Below are positions 52,858 through 63,856 of a DNA stretch of 64,000 nt, piece after piece. The stretch lies in NCBI RefSeq assembly GCF_964340395.1, contig NC_135567.1:12374484-12438483 (forward strand), given 5' to 3'. Made by a program: the position numbers and the translations under genes. The notes under the pieces are model-generated. The model searched no databases, was not told the DNA's origin, and worked only from the letters and a program-made list of their open reading frames with translations. This DNA comes from Glandiceps talaboti (Eukaryota; Hemichordata; Enteropneusta; Spengelidae). The number at the start of each line of letters is the position of its first letter. Positions within the stretch are counted from its first letter, which is position 1.

Positions 52858-53277
52858 CTCTAGCAGCCACAACATTAACGGTTGCAAATCCCAGCACCAA
52901 CTCATTCACACCAAATACTCCTGTGACAATAACATTTGACCTTGTTGTCACTGAATCCAATGGTCAAGACGGATCATTGACTGCTATCGACCTGTACTTC
53001 ACCAACAATGCTCAGTATGAAACAGCCGGTATCGTCAAGTCTGCAGCATTTAGAGCTACTCAACCAGCTGCTGGAACCTCTACGGTGTTAACTGCAAGTT
53101 CGGGAACAACTATCAGCACCTCCGAGGCAACGTTAACACCAGATGGTACAAACTGTATCCAATATACACACCTTTGTGCTGTCATAATTGTAGCTGCTGA
53201 TCCTGGAAGTACAACCGATGATGACGATGTATGTGTTGAATTAACAACCACAGGAGCTGGACAAGTATCATGCACTG
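52858..53277 (+). CDS. Exon 75, 140-aa repeat
   Basis: G43A, V59I, P75S. The intron start has TATTCACAAT. The preceding intron has GACATATC and GATGATAATT variants that create an extra in-frame ATG at 52761, judged non-coding. Confidence 0.77.
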
Positions 53278-53545
53278 GTGAGTTTCTTATTATTCACAAT
53301 GTTACAAATGTAATTCCATAACATGGAAAATATAGTGGGTATTGTTTTCTCTATAACTGAATCCTCTCCAAGCTTAACTTTTGCAAACAATAAGTGTCAC
53401 TACATTTATTATGTACCCTTGAAAAGATGACACATCTTCATCATAACGATAATAATTAGTTTAGATTTAATAAATGGAATTGCTAACATGTTTGCTTTCA
53501 ACAATGTTTACCTAATCTGCCATATTTTATCATCTTTCATTATAG

Positions 53546-53965
53546 CTCTAGCAGCCACAACATTAACGGTTGCAAATCCTAGCACCAACTCATTCACACC
53601 AAATACTCCTGTGACAATAACATTTGACCTTGTTGTCACTGAATCCAATGGTCAAGACGGATCATTGACTGCTATCGACCTGTACTTCACCAACAATGCT
53701 CAGTATGAAACAGCTGGTATCGTCAAGTCTGCAGCATTTAGGGCTACTCAACCAGCTGCTGGAACCCCTACGGTGTTAACTGCAAGTTCGGGAACAACTA
53801 TCAGCACCTCCGAGGCAACGTTAACACCAGATGGTACAAACTGTATCCAATATACACACCTTTGTGCTGTCATAATTGTAGCTGCTGATCCTGGAAGTAC
53901 AACCGATGATGACGATGTATGTGTTGAATTAACAACCACAGGAGCTGGACAAGTATCATGCACAG
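53546..53965 (+). CDS. Exon 76, 140-aa repeat
   Basis: G43A, V59I; CCT at Pro12; ACAG|GTGAGT donor. Confidence 0.77.
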
Positions 53966-54232
53966 GTGAGTTTCTTATTACTCGCAATGTTACAAATGTA
54001 ATTCCATAACATGGAAAATATAGTGGGTATTGTTTTCTCTATAACTGAATCCTCCCCAAGCTTAACTTTTGCAAACAATAAGTGTCACTACATTTATTAT
54101 ATACCCTTTAAAAGATGACACATCTTCATCATAACGATAATAATTAGTTTGGATTTAAAAATGGAATTGCTAACATGTTTGCTTTCAAAAATGTTTACCT
54201 AATCTGCCATATTTTATCATCTTTCATTATAG

Positions 54233-54652
54233 CTCTAGCAGCCACAACATTAACGGTTGCAAATCCCAGCACCAACTCATTCACACCAAATACTCCTGTG
54301 ACAATAACATTTGACCTTGTTGTCACTGAATCCAATGGTCAAGACGGATCATTGACTGCTATCGACCTGTACTTCACCAACAATGCTCAGTATGAAACAG
54401 CCGGTATCGTCAAGTCTGCAGCATTTAGAGCTACTCAACCAGCTGCTGGAACCTCTACGGTGTTAACTGCAAGTTCGGGAACAACTATCAGCACCTCCGA
54501 GGCAACGTTAACACCAGATGGTACAAACTGTATCCAATATACACACCTTTGTGCTGTCATAATTGTAGCTGCTGATCCTGGAAGTACAACCGATGATGAC
54601 GATGTATGTGTTGAATTAACAACCACAGGAGCTGGACAAGTATCATGCACTG
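54233..54652 (+). CDS. Exon 77, 140-aa repeat
   Basis: G43A, V59I, P75S; GCC at Ala57; KN leader after TTTGGATTT. Confidence 0.77.
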
Positions 54653-54920
54653 GTGAGTTTCTTATTATTCGCAATGTTACAAATGTAATTCCATAACATG
54701 GAAAATATAGTGGGTATTGTTTTCTCTATAACTGAATCCTCTCCAAGCTTAACTTTTGCAAACAATAAGTGTCACTACATTTATTATGTACACTTGAAAA
54801 GATGACACATCTTCATCATAACGATAATAATTAGTTTAGATTTAATAAATGGAATTGCTAACATGTTTGCTTTCAACAATGTTTACCTAATCTGCCATAT
54901 TTTATCATCTTTCATTATAG

Positions 54921-55340
54921 CTCTAGCAGCCACAACATTAACGGTTGCAAATCCTAGCACCAACTCATTCACACCAAATACTCCTGTGACAATAACATTT
55001 GACCTTGTTGTCACTGAATCCAATGGTCAAGACGGATCATTGACTGCTATCGACCTGTACTTCACCAACAATGCTCAGTATGAAACAGCTGGTGTCGTCA
55101 AGTCTGCAGCATTTAGGGCTACTCAACCAGCTGCTGGAACCCCTACGGTGTTAACTGCAAGTTCGGGAACAACTATCAGCACCTCCGAGGCAACGTTAAC
55201 ACCAGATGGTACAAACTGTATCCAATATACACACCTTTGTGCTGTCATAATTGTAGCTGCTGATCCTGGAAGTACAACCGATGATGACGATGTATGTGTT
55301 GAATTAACAACCACAGGAGCTGGACAAGTATCATGCACTG
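54921..55340 (+). CDS. Exon 78, 140-aa repeat
   Basis: G43A only; CCT at Pro12, shared with exons 76 and 79. Confidence 0.77.
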
Positions 55341-55608
55341 GTGAGTTTCTTATTATTCGCAATGTTACAAATGTAATTCCATAACATGGAAAATATAGTG
55401 GGTATTGTTTTCTCTATAACTGAATCCTCTCCAAGCTTAACTTTTGCAAACAATAAGTGTCACTACATTTATTATGTACACTTGAAAAGATGACACATCT
55501 TCATCATAACGATAATAATTAGTTTAGATTTAATAAATGGAATTGCTAACATGTTTGCTTTCAACAATGTTTACCTAATCTGCCATATTTTATCATCTTT
55601 CATTATAG

Positions 55609-56028
55609 CTCTAGCAGCCACAACATTAACGGTTGCAAATCCTAGCACCAACTCATTCACACCAAATACTCCTGTGACAATAACATTTGACCTTGTTGTC
55701 ACTGAATCCAATGGTCAAGACGGATCATTGACTGCTATCGACCTGTACTTCACCAACAATGCTCAGTATGAAACAGCTGGTGTCGTCAAGTCTGCAGCAT
55801 TTAGGGCTACTCAACCAGCTGCTGGAACCCCTACGGTGTTAACTGCAAGTTCGGGAACAACTATCAGCACCTCCGAGGCAACGTTAACACCAGATGGTAC
55901 AAACTGTATCCAATATACACACCTTTGTGCTGTCATAATTGTAGCTGCTGATCCTGGAAGTACAACCGATGATGACGATGTATGTGTTGAATTAACAACC
56001 ACAGGAGCTGGACAAGTATCATGCACAG
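55609..56028 (+). CDS. Exon 79, 140-aa repeat
   Basis: G43A; CCT at Pro12; ACAG|GTGAGT donor. Differs from exon 78 mainly at the donor and intron start. Confidence 0.77.
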
Positions 56029-56295
56029 GTGAGTTTCTTATTACTCGCAATGTTACAAATGTAATTCCATAACATGGAAAATATAGTGGGTATTGTTTTC
56101 TCTATAACTGAATCCTCCCCAAGCTTAACTTTTGCAAACAATAAGTGTCACTACATTTATTATATACCCTTTAAAAGATGACACATCTTCATCATAACGA
56201 TAATAATTAGTTTGGATTTAAAAATGGAATTGCTAACATGTTTGCTTTCAAAAATGTTTACCTAATCTGCCATATTTTATCATCTTTCATTATAG

Positions 56296-56715
56296 CTCTA
56301 GCAGCCACAACATTAACGGTTGCAAATCCCAGCACCAACTCATTCACACCAAATACTCCTGTGACAATAACATTTGACCTTGTTGTCACTGAATCCAATG
56401 GTCAAGACGGATCATTGACTGCTATCGACCTGTACTTCACCAACAATGCTCAGTATGAAACAGCTGGTATCGTCAAGTCTGCAGCATTTAGGGCTACTCA
56501 ACCAGCTGCTGGAACCCCTACGGTGTTAACTGCAAGTTCGGGAACAACTATCAGTACCTCCGAGGCAACGTTAACACCAGATGGTACAAACTGTATCCAA
56601 TATACACACCTTTGTGCTGTCATAATTGTAGCTGCTGATCCTGGAAGTACAACCGATGATGACGATGTATGTGTTGAATTAACAACCACAGGAGCTGGAC
56701 AAGTATCATGCACTG
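56296..56715 (+). CDS. Exon 80, 140-aa repeat
   Basis: G43A, V59I; AGT at Ser87; third copy of the exon 70 type. Confidence 0.77.
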
Positions 56716-56982
56716 GTGAGTTTCTTATTATTCGCAATGTTACAAATGTAATTCCATAACATGGAAAATATAGTGGGTATTGTTTTCTCTATAACTGAAT
56801 CCTCTTTAAGCTTAACTTTTGCAAACAATAAGTTTCACTACATTTATTATGTACACTTGAAAAGATGACACATCTTCATCATAACGATAATAATTAGTTT
56901 AGATTTAAAAATGGAATTGCTAACATGTTTGCTTTCAACAATGTTTACCTAATCTGCCATATTTTATCATCTTTCATTATAG

Positions 56983-57402
56983 CTCTAGCAGCCACAACAT
57001 TAACGGTTGCAAATCCCAGCACCAACTCATTCACACCAAATACTCCTGTGACAATAACATTTGACCTTGTTGTCACTGAATCCAATGGTCAAGACGGATC
57101 ATTGACTGCTATCGACCTGTACTTCACCAACAATGCTCAGTATGAAACAGCCGGTATCGTCAAGTCTGCAGCATTTAGAGCTACTCAACCAGCTGCTGGA
57201 ACCTCTACGGTGTTAACTGCAAGTTCGGGAACAACTATCAGCACCTCCGAGGCAACGTTAACACCAGATGGTACAAACTGTATCCAATATACACACCTTT
57301 GTGCTGTCATAATTGTAGCTGCTGATCCTGGAAGTACAACCGATGATGACGATGTATGTGTTGAATTAACAACCACAGGAGCTGGACAAGTATCATGCAC
57401 TG
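56983..57402 (+). CDS. Exon 81, 140-aa repeat
   Basis: G43A, V59I, P75S; GCC at Ala57; counterpart of exon 71 without T131S. Confidence 0.77.
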
Positions 57403-57670
57403 GTGAGTTTCTTATTATTCGCAATGTTACAAATGTAATTCCATAACATGGAAAATATAGTGGGTATTGTTTTCTCTATAACTGAATCCTCTTTAAGCTT
57501 AACTTTTGCAAACAATAAGTGTCACTACATTTATTATGTACCCTTGAAAAGATGACACATCTTCATCATAACGATAATAATTAGTTTAGATTTAATAAAT
57601 GGAATTGCTAACATGTTTGCTTTCAACAATGTTTACCTAATCTGCCATATTTTATCATCTTTCATTATAG

Positions 57671-58090
57671 CTCTAGCAGCCACAACATTAACGGTTGCAA
57701 ATCCCAGCGCCAACTCATTCACACCAAGTACTCCTGTGACAATAACATTTGACCTTGTTGTCACTGAATCCAATGGTCAAGACGGATCATTGACTGCTAT
57801 CGACCTGTACTTCACCAACAATGCTCAGTATGAAACAGCCGGTATCGTCAAGTCTGCAGCATTTAGAGCTACTCAACCAGCTGCTGGAACCCCTACGGTG
57901 TTAACTGCAAGTTCGGGAACAACTATCAGCACCTCCGAGGCAACGTTAACACCAGATGGTACAAACTGTATCCAATATACACACCTTTGTGCTGTCATAA
58001 TTGTAGCTGCTGATCCTGGAAGTACAACCGATGATGACGATGTATGTGTTGAATTAACAACCACAGGAGCTGGACAAGTATCATGCACTG
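57671..58090 (+). CDS. Exon 82, 140-aa repeat
   Basis: T14A, N20S (private), G43A, V59I. Followed by a 264-bp intron. Confidence 0.77.
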
Positions 58091-58354
58091 GTGAGTTTCT
58101 TATTATTCGCAATGTTACAAATGTAATTCCATAACATGGAAAATATAGTGGGTATTGTTTTCTCTATAACTGAATCCTCTCCAAGCTTAACTTTTGCAAA
58201 CAATAAGTGTCACTACATTTATTATATACCCTTTAAAAGATGACACATCTTCATCATAACGATAATTAGTTTATATTTAAAAATGGAATTGCTAACATGT
58301 TTGCTTTCAACAATGTTTACCTAATCTGCCATATTTTATCTTCTTTCATTATAG

Positions 58355-58774
58355 CTCTAGCAGCCACATCATTAACGGTTGCAAATCCCAGCACCAACTC
58401 ATTCACACCAAATACTCCTGTGACAATAACATTTGACCTTGTTGTCACTGAATCCAATGGTCAAGACGGATCATTGACTGGTATCGACCTGTACTTCACC
58501 AACAATGCTCAGTATGAAACAGCTGGTGTCGTCAAGTCTGCAGCATTTAGGGCTACTCAACCAGCTGCTGGAACCCCTACGGTGTTAACTGCAAGTTCGG
58601 GAACAACTATCAGCACCTCCGAGGCAACGTTAACACCAGATGGTACAAACTGTATCCAATATACACACCTTTGTGCTGTCATAATTGTAGCTGCTGATCC
58701 TGGAAGTACAACCGATGATGACGATGTATGTGTTGAATTAACAACCACAGGAGCTGGACAAGTATCATGCACTG
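58355..58774 (+). CDS. Exon 83, 140-aa repeat
   Basis: T6S. The pyrimidine tract is extended by TATCTTCTTTCATT. Confidence 0.77.
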
Positions 58775-59041
58775 GTGAGTTTCTTATTACTCGCAATGTT
58801 ACAAATGTAATTCCATAACATGGAAAATATAGTGGGTATTGTTTTCTCTATAACTGAATCCTCTCCAAGCTTAACTTTTGCAAACAATAAGTGTCACTAC
58901 ATTTATTATATACCCTTTAAAAGATGACACATCTTCATCATAACGATAATAATTAGTTTAGATTTAAAAATGGAATTGCTAACATGTTTGCTTTCAACAA
59001 TGTTTACCTAATCTGCCATATTTTATCATCTTTCATTATAG

Positions 59042-59461
59042 CTCTAGCAGCCACAACATTAACGGTTGCAAATCCCAGCACCAACTCATTCACACCAAAT
59101 ACTCCTGTGACAATAACATTTGACCTTGTTGTCACTGAATCCAATGGTCAAGACGGATCATTGACTGCTATCGACCTGTACTTCACCAACAATGCTCAGT
59201 ATGAAACAGCTGGTGTCGTCAAGTCTGCAGCATTTAGGGCTACTCAACCAGCTGCTGGAACCCCTACGGTGTTAACTGCAAGTTCGGGAACAACTATCAG
59301 CACCTCCGAGGCAACGTTAACACCAGATGGTACAAACTGTATCCAATATACACACCTTTGTGCTGTCATAATTGTAGCTGCTGATCCTGGAAGTACAACC
59401 GATGATGACGATGTATGTGTTGAATTAACAACCACAGGAGCTGGACAAGTATCATGCACAG
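59042..59461 (+). CDS. Exon 84, 140-aa repeat
   Basis: G43A; ACAG|GTGAGT donor, ACT intron variant; the last ACAG donor in the window. Confidence 0.77.
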
Positions 59462-59728
59462 GTGAGTTTCTTATTACTCGCAATGTTACAAATGTAATTC
59501 CATAACATGGAAAATATAGTGGGTATTGTTTTCTCTATAACTGAATCCTCCCCAAGCTTAACTTTTGCAAACAATAAGTGTCACTACATTTATTATATAC
59601 CCTTTAAAAGATGACACATCTTCATCATAACGATAATAATTAGTTTAGATTTAAAAATGGAATTGCTAACATGTTTGCTTTCAACAATGTTTACCTAATC
59701 TGCCATATTTTATCATCTTTCATTATAG

Positions 59729-60148
59729 CTCTAGCAGCCACAACATTAACGGTTGCAAATCCCAGCACCAACTCATTCACACCAAATACTCCTGTGACAA
59801 TAACATTTGACCTTGTTGTCACTGAATCCAATGGTCAAGACGGATCATTGACTGCTATCGACCTGTACTTCACCAACAATGCTCAGTATGAAACAGCCGG
59901 TATCGTCAAGTCTGCAGCATTTAGAGCTACTCAACCAGCTGCTGGAACCCCTACGGTGTTAACTGCAAGTTCGGGAACAACTATCAGCACCTCCGAGGCA
60001 ACGTTAACACCAGATGGTACAAACTGTATCCAATATACACACCTTTGTGCTGTCATAATTGTAGCTGCTGATCCTGGAAGTACAACCGATGATGACGATG
60101 TATGTGTTGAATTAACAACCACAGGAGCTGGACAAGTATCATGCACTG
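59729..60148 (+). CDS. Exon 85, 140-aa repeat
   Basis: G43A, V59I; GCC at Ala57. Confidence 0.77.
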
Positions 60149-60416
60149 GTGAGTTTCTTATTATTCGCAATGTTACAAATGTAATTCCATAACATGGAAA
60201 ATATAGTGGGTATTGTTTTCTCTATAACTGAATCCTCTTTAAGCTTAACTTTTGCAAACAATAAGTGTCACTACATTTATTATGTACCCTTGAAAAGATG
60301 ACACATCTTCATCATAACGATAATAATTAGTTTAGATTTAATAAATGGAATTGCTAACATGTTTGCTTTCAACAATGTTTACCTAATCTGCCATATTTTA
60401 TCATCTTTCATTATAG

Positions 60417-60836
60417 CTCTAGCAGCCACAACATTAACGGTTGCAAATCCCAGCACCAACTCATTCACACCAAATACTCCTGTGACAATAACATTTGACC
60501 TTGTTGTCACTGAATCCAATGGTCAGGACGGATCATTGACTGGTATCGACCTGTACTTCACCAACAATGCTCAGTATGAAACAGCTGGTGTCGTCAAGTC
60601 TGCAGCATTTAGAGCTACTCAACCAGCTGCTGGAACCCCTACGGTGTTAACTGCAAGTTCGGGAACAACTATCAGCACCTCCGAGGCAACGTTAACACCA
60701 GATGGTACAAACTGTATCCAATATACACACCTTTGTGCTGTCATAATTGTAGCTGCTGATCCTGGAAGTACAACCGATGATGACGATGTATGTGTTGAAT
60801 TAACAACCACAGGAGCTGGACAAGTATCATGCACTG
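60417..60836 (+). CDS. Exon 86, 140-aa repeat
   Basis: Reference protein with CAG at Gln37 and AGA at Arg66, as in exon 55. Confidence 0.77.
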
Positions 60837-61104
60837 GTGAGTTTCTTATTATTCGCAATGTTACAAATGTAATTCCATAACATGGAAAATATAGTGGGTA
60901 TTGTTTTCTCTATAACTGAATCCTCTTTAAGCTTAACTTTTGCAAACAATAAGTGTCACTACATTTATTATGTACCCTTTAAAAGATGACATATCTTCAT
61001 CATAACGATAATAATTAGTTTAGATTTAATAAATGGAATTGCTAACATGTTTGCTTTCAACAATGTTTACGTAATCTGCCATATTTTATCATCTTTCATT
61101 ATAG

Positions 61105-61524
61105 CTCTAGCAGCCACAACATTAACGGTTGCAAATCCCAGCACCAACTCATTCACACCAAATACTCCTGTGACAATAACATTTGACCTTGTTGTCACTG
61201 AATCCAATGGTCAAGACGGATCATTGACTGGTATCGACCTGTACTTCACCAACAATGCTCAGTATGAAACAGCTGGTGTCGTCAAGTCTGCAGCATTTAG
61301 GGCTACTCAACCAGCTGCTGGAACCCCTACGGTGTTAACTGCAAGTTCGGGAACAACTATCAGCACCTCCGAGGCAACGTTAACACCAGATGGTACAAAC
61401 TGTATCCAATATACACACCTTTGTGCTGTCATAATTGTAGCTGCTGATCCTGGAAGTACAACCGATGATGACGATGTATGTGTTGAATTAACAACCACAG
61501 GAGCTGGACAAGTATCATGCACTG
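61105..61524 (+). CDS. Exon 87, 140-aa repeat
   Basis: Reference protein. The leader has CGTAATCTG for CCTAATCTG, altering the base before the near branch-point-like TAAT. Confidence 0.77.
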
Positions 61525-61792
61525 GTGAGTTTCTTATTATTCGCAATGTTACAAATGTAATTCCATAACATGGAAAATATAGTGGGTATTGTTTTCTCTA
61601 TAACTGAATCCTCTTTAAGCTTAACTTTTGCAAACAATAAGTGTCACTACATTTATTATGTACCCTTGAAAAGATGACACATCTTCATCATAACGATAAT
61701 AATTAGTTTAGATTTAATAAGTGGAATTGCTAACATGTTTGCTTTTAACAATGTTTACCTAATCTACCATATTTTATCATCTTTCATTATAG

Positions 61793-62212
61793 CTCTAGCA
61801 GCCACAACATTAACGGTTGCAAATCCCAGCGCCAACTCATTCACACCAAATACTCCTGTGACAATAACATTTGACCTTGTTGTCACTGAATCCAATGGTC
61901 AAGACGGATCATTGACTGCTATCGACCTGTACTTCACCAACAATGCTCAGTATGAAACAGCCGGTATCGTCAAGTCTGCAGCATTTAGAGCTACTCAACC
62001 AGCTGCTGGAACCCCTACGGTGTTAACTGCAAGTTCGGGAACAACTATCAGCACCTCCGAGGCAACGTTAACACCAGATGGTACAAACTGTATCCAATAT
62101 ACACACATTTGTGCTGTCATAATTGTAGCTGCTGATCCTGGAAGTACAACCGATGATGACGATGTATGTGTTGAATTAACAACCACAGGAGCTGGACAAG
62201 TATCATGCACTG
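61793..62212 (+). CDS. Exon 88, 140-aa repeat
   Basis: T14A, G43A, V59I, L106I; GCC at Ala57. The intron before it reads AATAAGTGGAATTG. Confidence 0.77.
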
Positions 62213-62480
62213 GTGAGTTTCTTATTATTCGCAATGTTACAAATGTAATTCCATAACATGGAAAATATAGTGGGTATTGTTTTCTCTATAACTGAATTCT
62301 CTTTAAGCTTAACTTTTGCAAACAATAAGTGTCACTACATTTATTATATACACTTGAAAAGATGACACATCTTCATCATAACGATAATAATTAGTTTAGA
62401 TTTAATAAATGGAATTGCTAACATGTTTGCTTTCAACAATGTTTACCTAATCTGCCACATTTTATCATCTTTCATTATAG

Positions 62481-62900
62481 CTCTAGCAGCCACATCATTA
62501 ACGGTTGCAAATCCCAGCACCAACTCATTCACACCAAATACTCCTGTGACAATAACATTTGACCTTGTTGTCACTGAATCCAATGGTCAAGACGGATCAT
62601 TGACTGGTATCGACCTGTACTTCACCAACAATGCTCAGTATGAAACAGCTGGTGTCGTCAAGTCTGCAGCATTTAGGGCTACTCAACCAGCTGCTGGAAC
62701 CCCTACGGTGTTAACTGCAAGTTCGGGAACAACTATCAGCACCTCCGAGGCAACGTTAACACCAGATGGTACAAACTGTATCCAATATACACACCTTTGT
62801 GCTGTCATAATTGTAGCTGCTGATCCTGGAAGTACAACCGATGATGACGATGTATGTGTTGAATTAACAACCACAGGAGCTGGACAAGTATCATGCACTG
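62481..62900 (+). CDS. Exon 89, 140-aa repeat
   Basis: T6S with the CACATTTT leader of the 57-62 block, about 18 kb away. Confidence 0.77.
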
Positions 62901-63168
62901 GTGAGTTTCTTATTATTCGCAATGTTACAAATGTAATTCCATAACATGGAAAAGATAGTGGGTATTGTTTTCTCTATAACTGAATCCTCTTTAAGCTTAA
63001 CTTTTGCAAACAATAAGTGTCACTACATTTATTATGTACCCTTGAAAAGATGACACATCTTCATCATAACGATAATAATTAGTTTAGATTTAATAAATGG
63101 AATTGCTAACATGTTTGCTTTCAACAATGTTTACCTAATTTGCCATATTTTATCATCTTTCATTATAG

Positions 63169-63588
63169 CTCTAGCAGCCACAACATTAACGGTTGCAAAT
63201 CCCAGCGCCAACTCATTCACACCAAATACTCCTGTGACAATAACATTTGACCTTGTTGTCACTGAATCCAATGGTCAAGACGGATCATTGACTGGTATCG
63301 ACCTGTACTTCACCAACAATGCTCAGTATGAAACAGCTGGTGTCGTCAAGTCTGCAGCATTTAGGGCTACTCAACCAGCTGCTGGAACCCCTACGGTGTT
63401 AACTGCAAGTTCGGGAACAACTATCAGCACCTCCGAGGCAACGTTAACACCAGATGGTACAAACTGTATCCAATATACACACCTTTGTGCTGTCATAATT
63501 GTAGCTGCTGATCCTGGAAGTACAACCGATGATGACGATGTATGTGTTGAATTAACAACCACAGGAGCTGGACAAGTATCATGCACTG
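63169..63588 (+). CDS. Exon 90, 140-aa repeat
   Basis: T14A. The leader has CCTAATTTGCC. The flanking introns read GGAAAAGATAGTGGG. Last complete exon. Confidence 0.77.
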
Positions 63589-63856
63589 GTGAGTTTCTTA
63601 TTATTCGCAATGTTACAAATGTAATTCCATAACATGGAAAAGATAGTGGGTATTGTTTTCTCTATAACTGAATCCTCTTTAAGCTTAACTTTTGCAAACA
63701 ATAAGTGTCACTACATTTATTATGTACCCTTGAAAAGATGACACATCTTCATCATAACGATAATAATTAGTTTAGATTTAATAAATGGAATTGCTAACAT
63801 GTTTGCTTTCAACAATGTTTACCTAATTTGCCATATTTTATCATCTTTCATTATAG

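Larger units (their letters stand above)
48734..57402. repeat. Higher-order repeat: trimer 69-70-71 / 72-73-74 / 79-80-81
   Basis: First members share the ACAG donor and ACT intron variant. Second members share the KN leader, G43A, V59I and AGT at Ser87. Third members share the AATAAGTTTCAC intron before them. 69-71 and 72-74 are 2062 bp apart. 79-81 is a third copy 6875 bp from the first. P75S appears in 71, 75, 77 and 81, and TTTGGATTT before 70, 77 and 80, showing further shuffling. Confidence 0.8.

Noticed and set aside
2194-63610. A 79-codon minus-strand ORF recurring inside almost every exon
   Set aside because: It is the reverse complement of the plus-strand exon and persists only because the copies are nearly identical. 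It runs entirely within the exon and has no splice or promoter context of its own.
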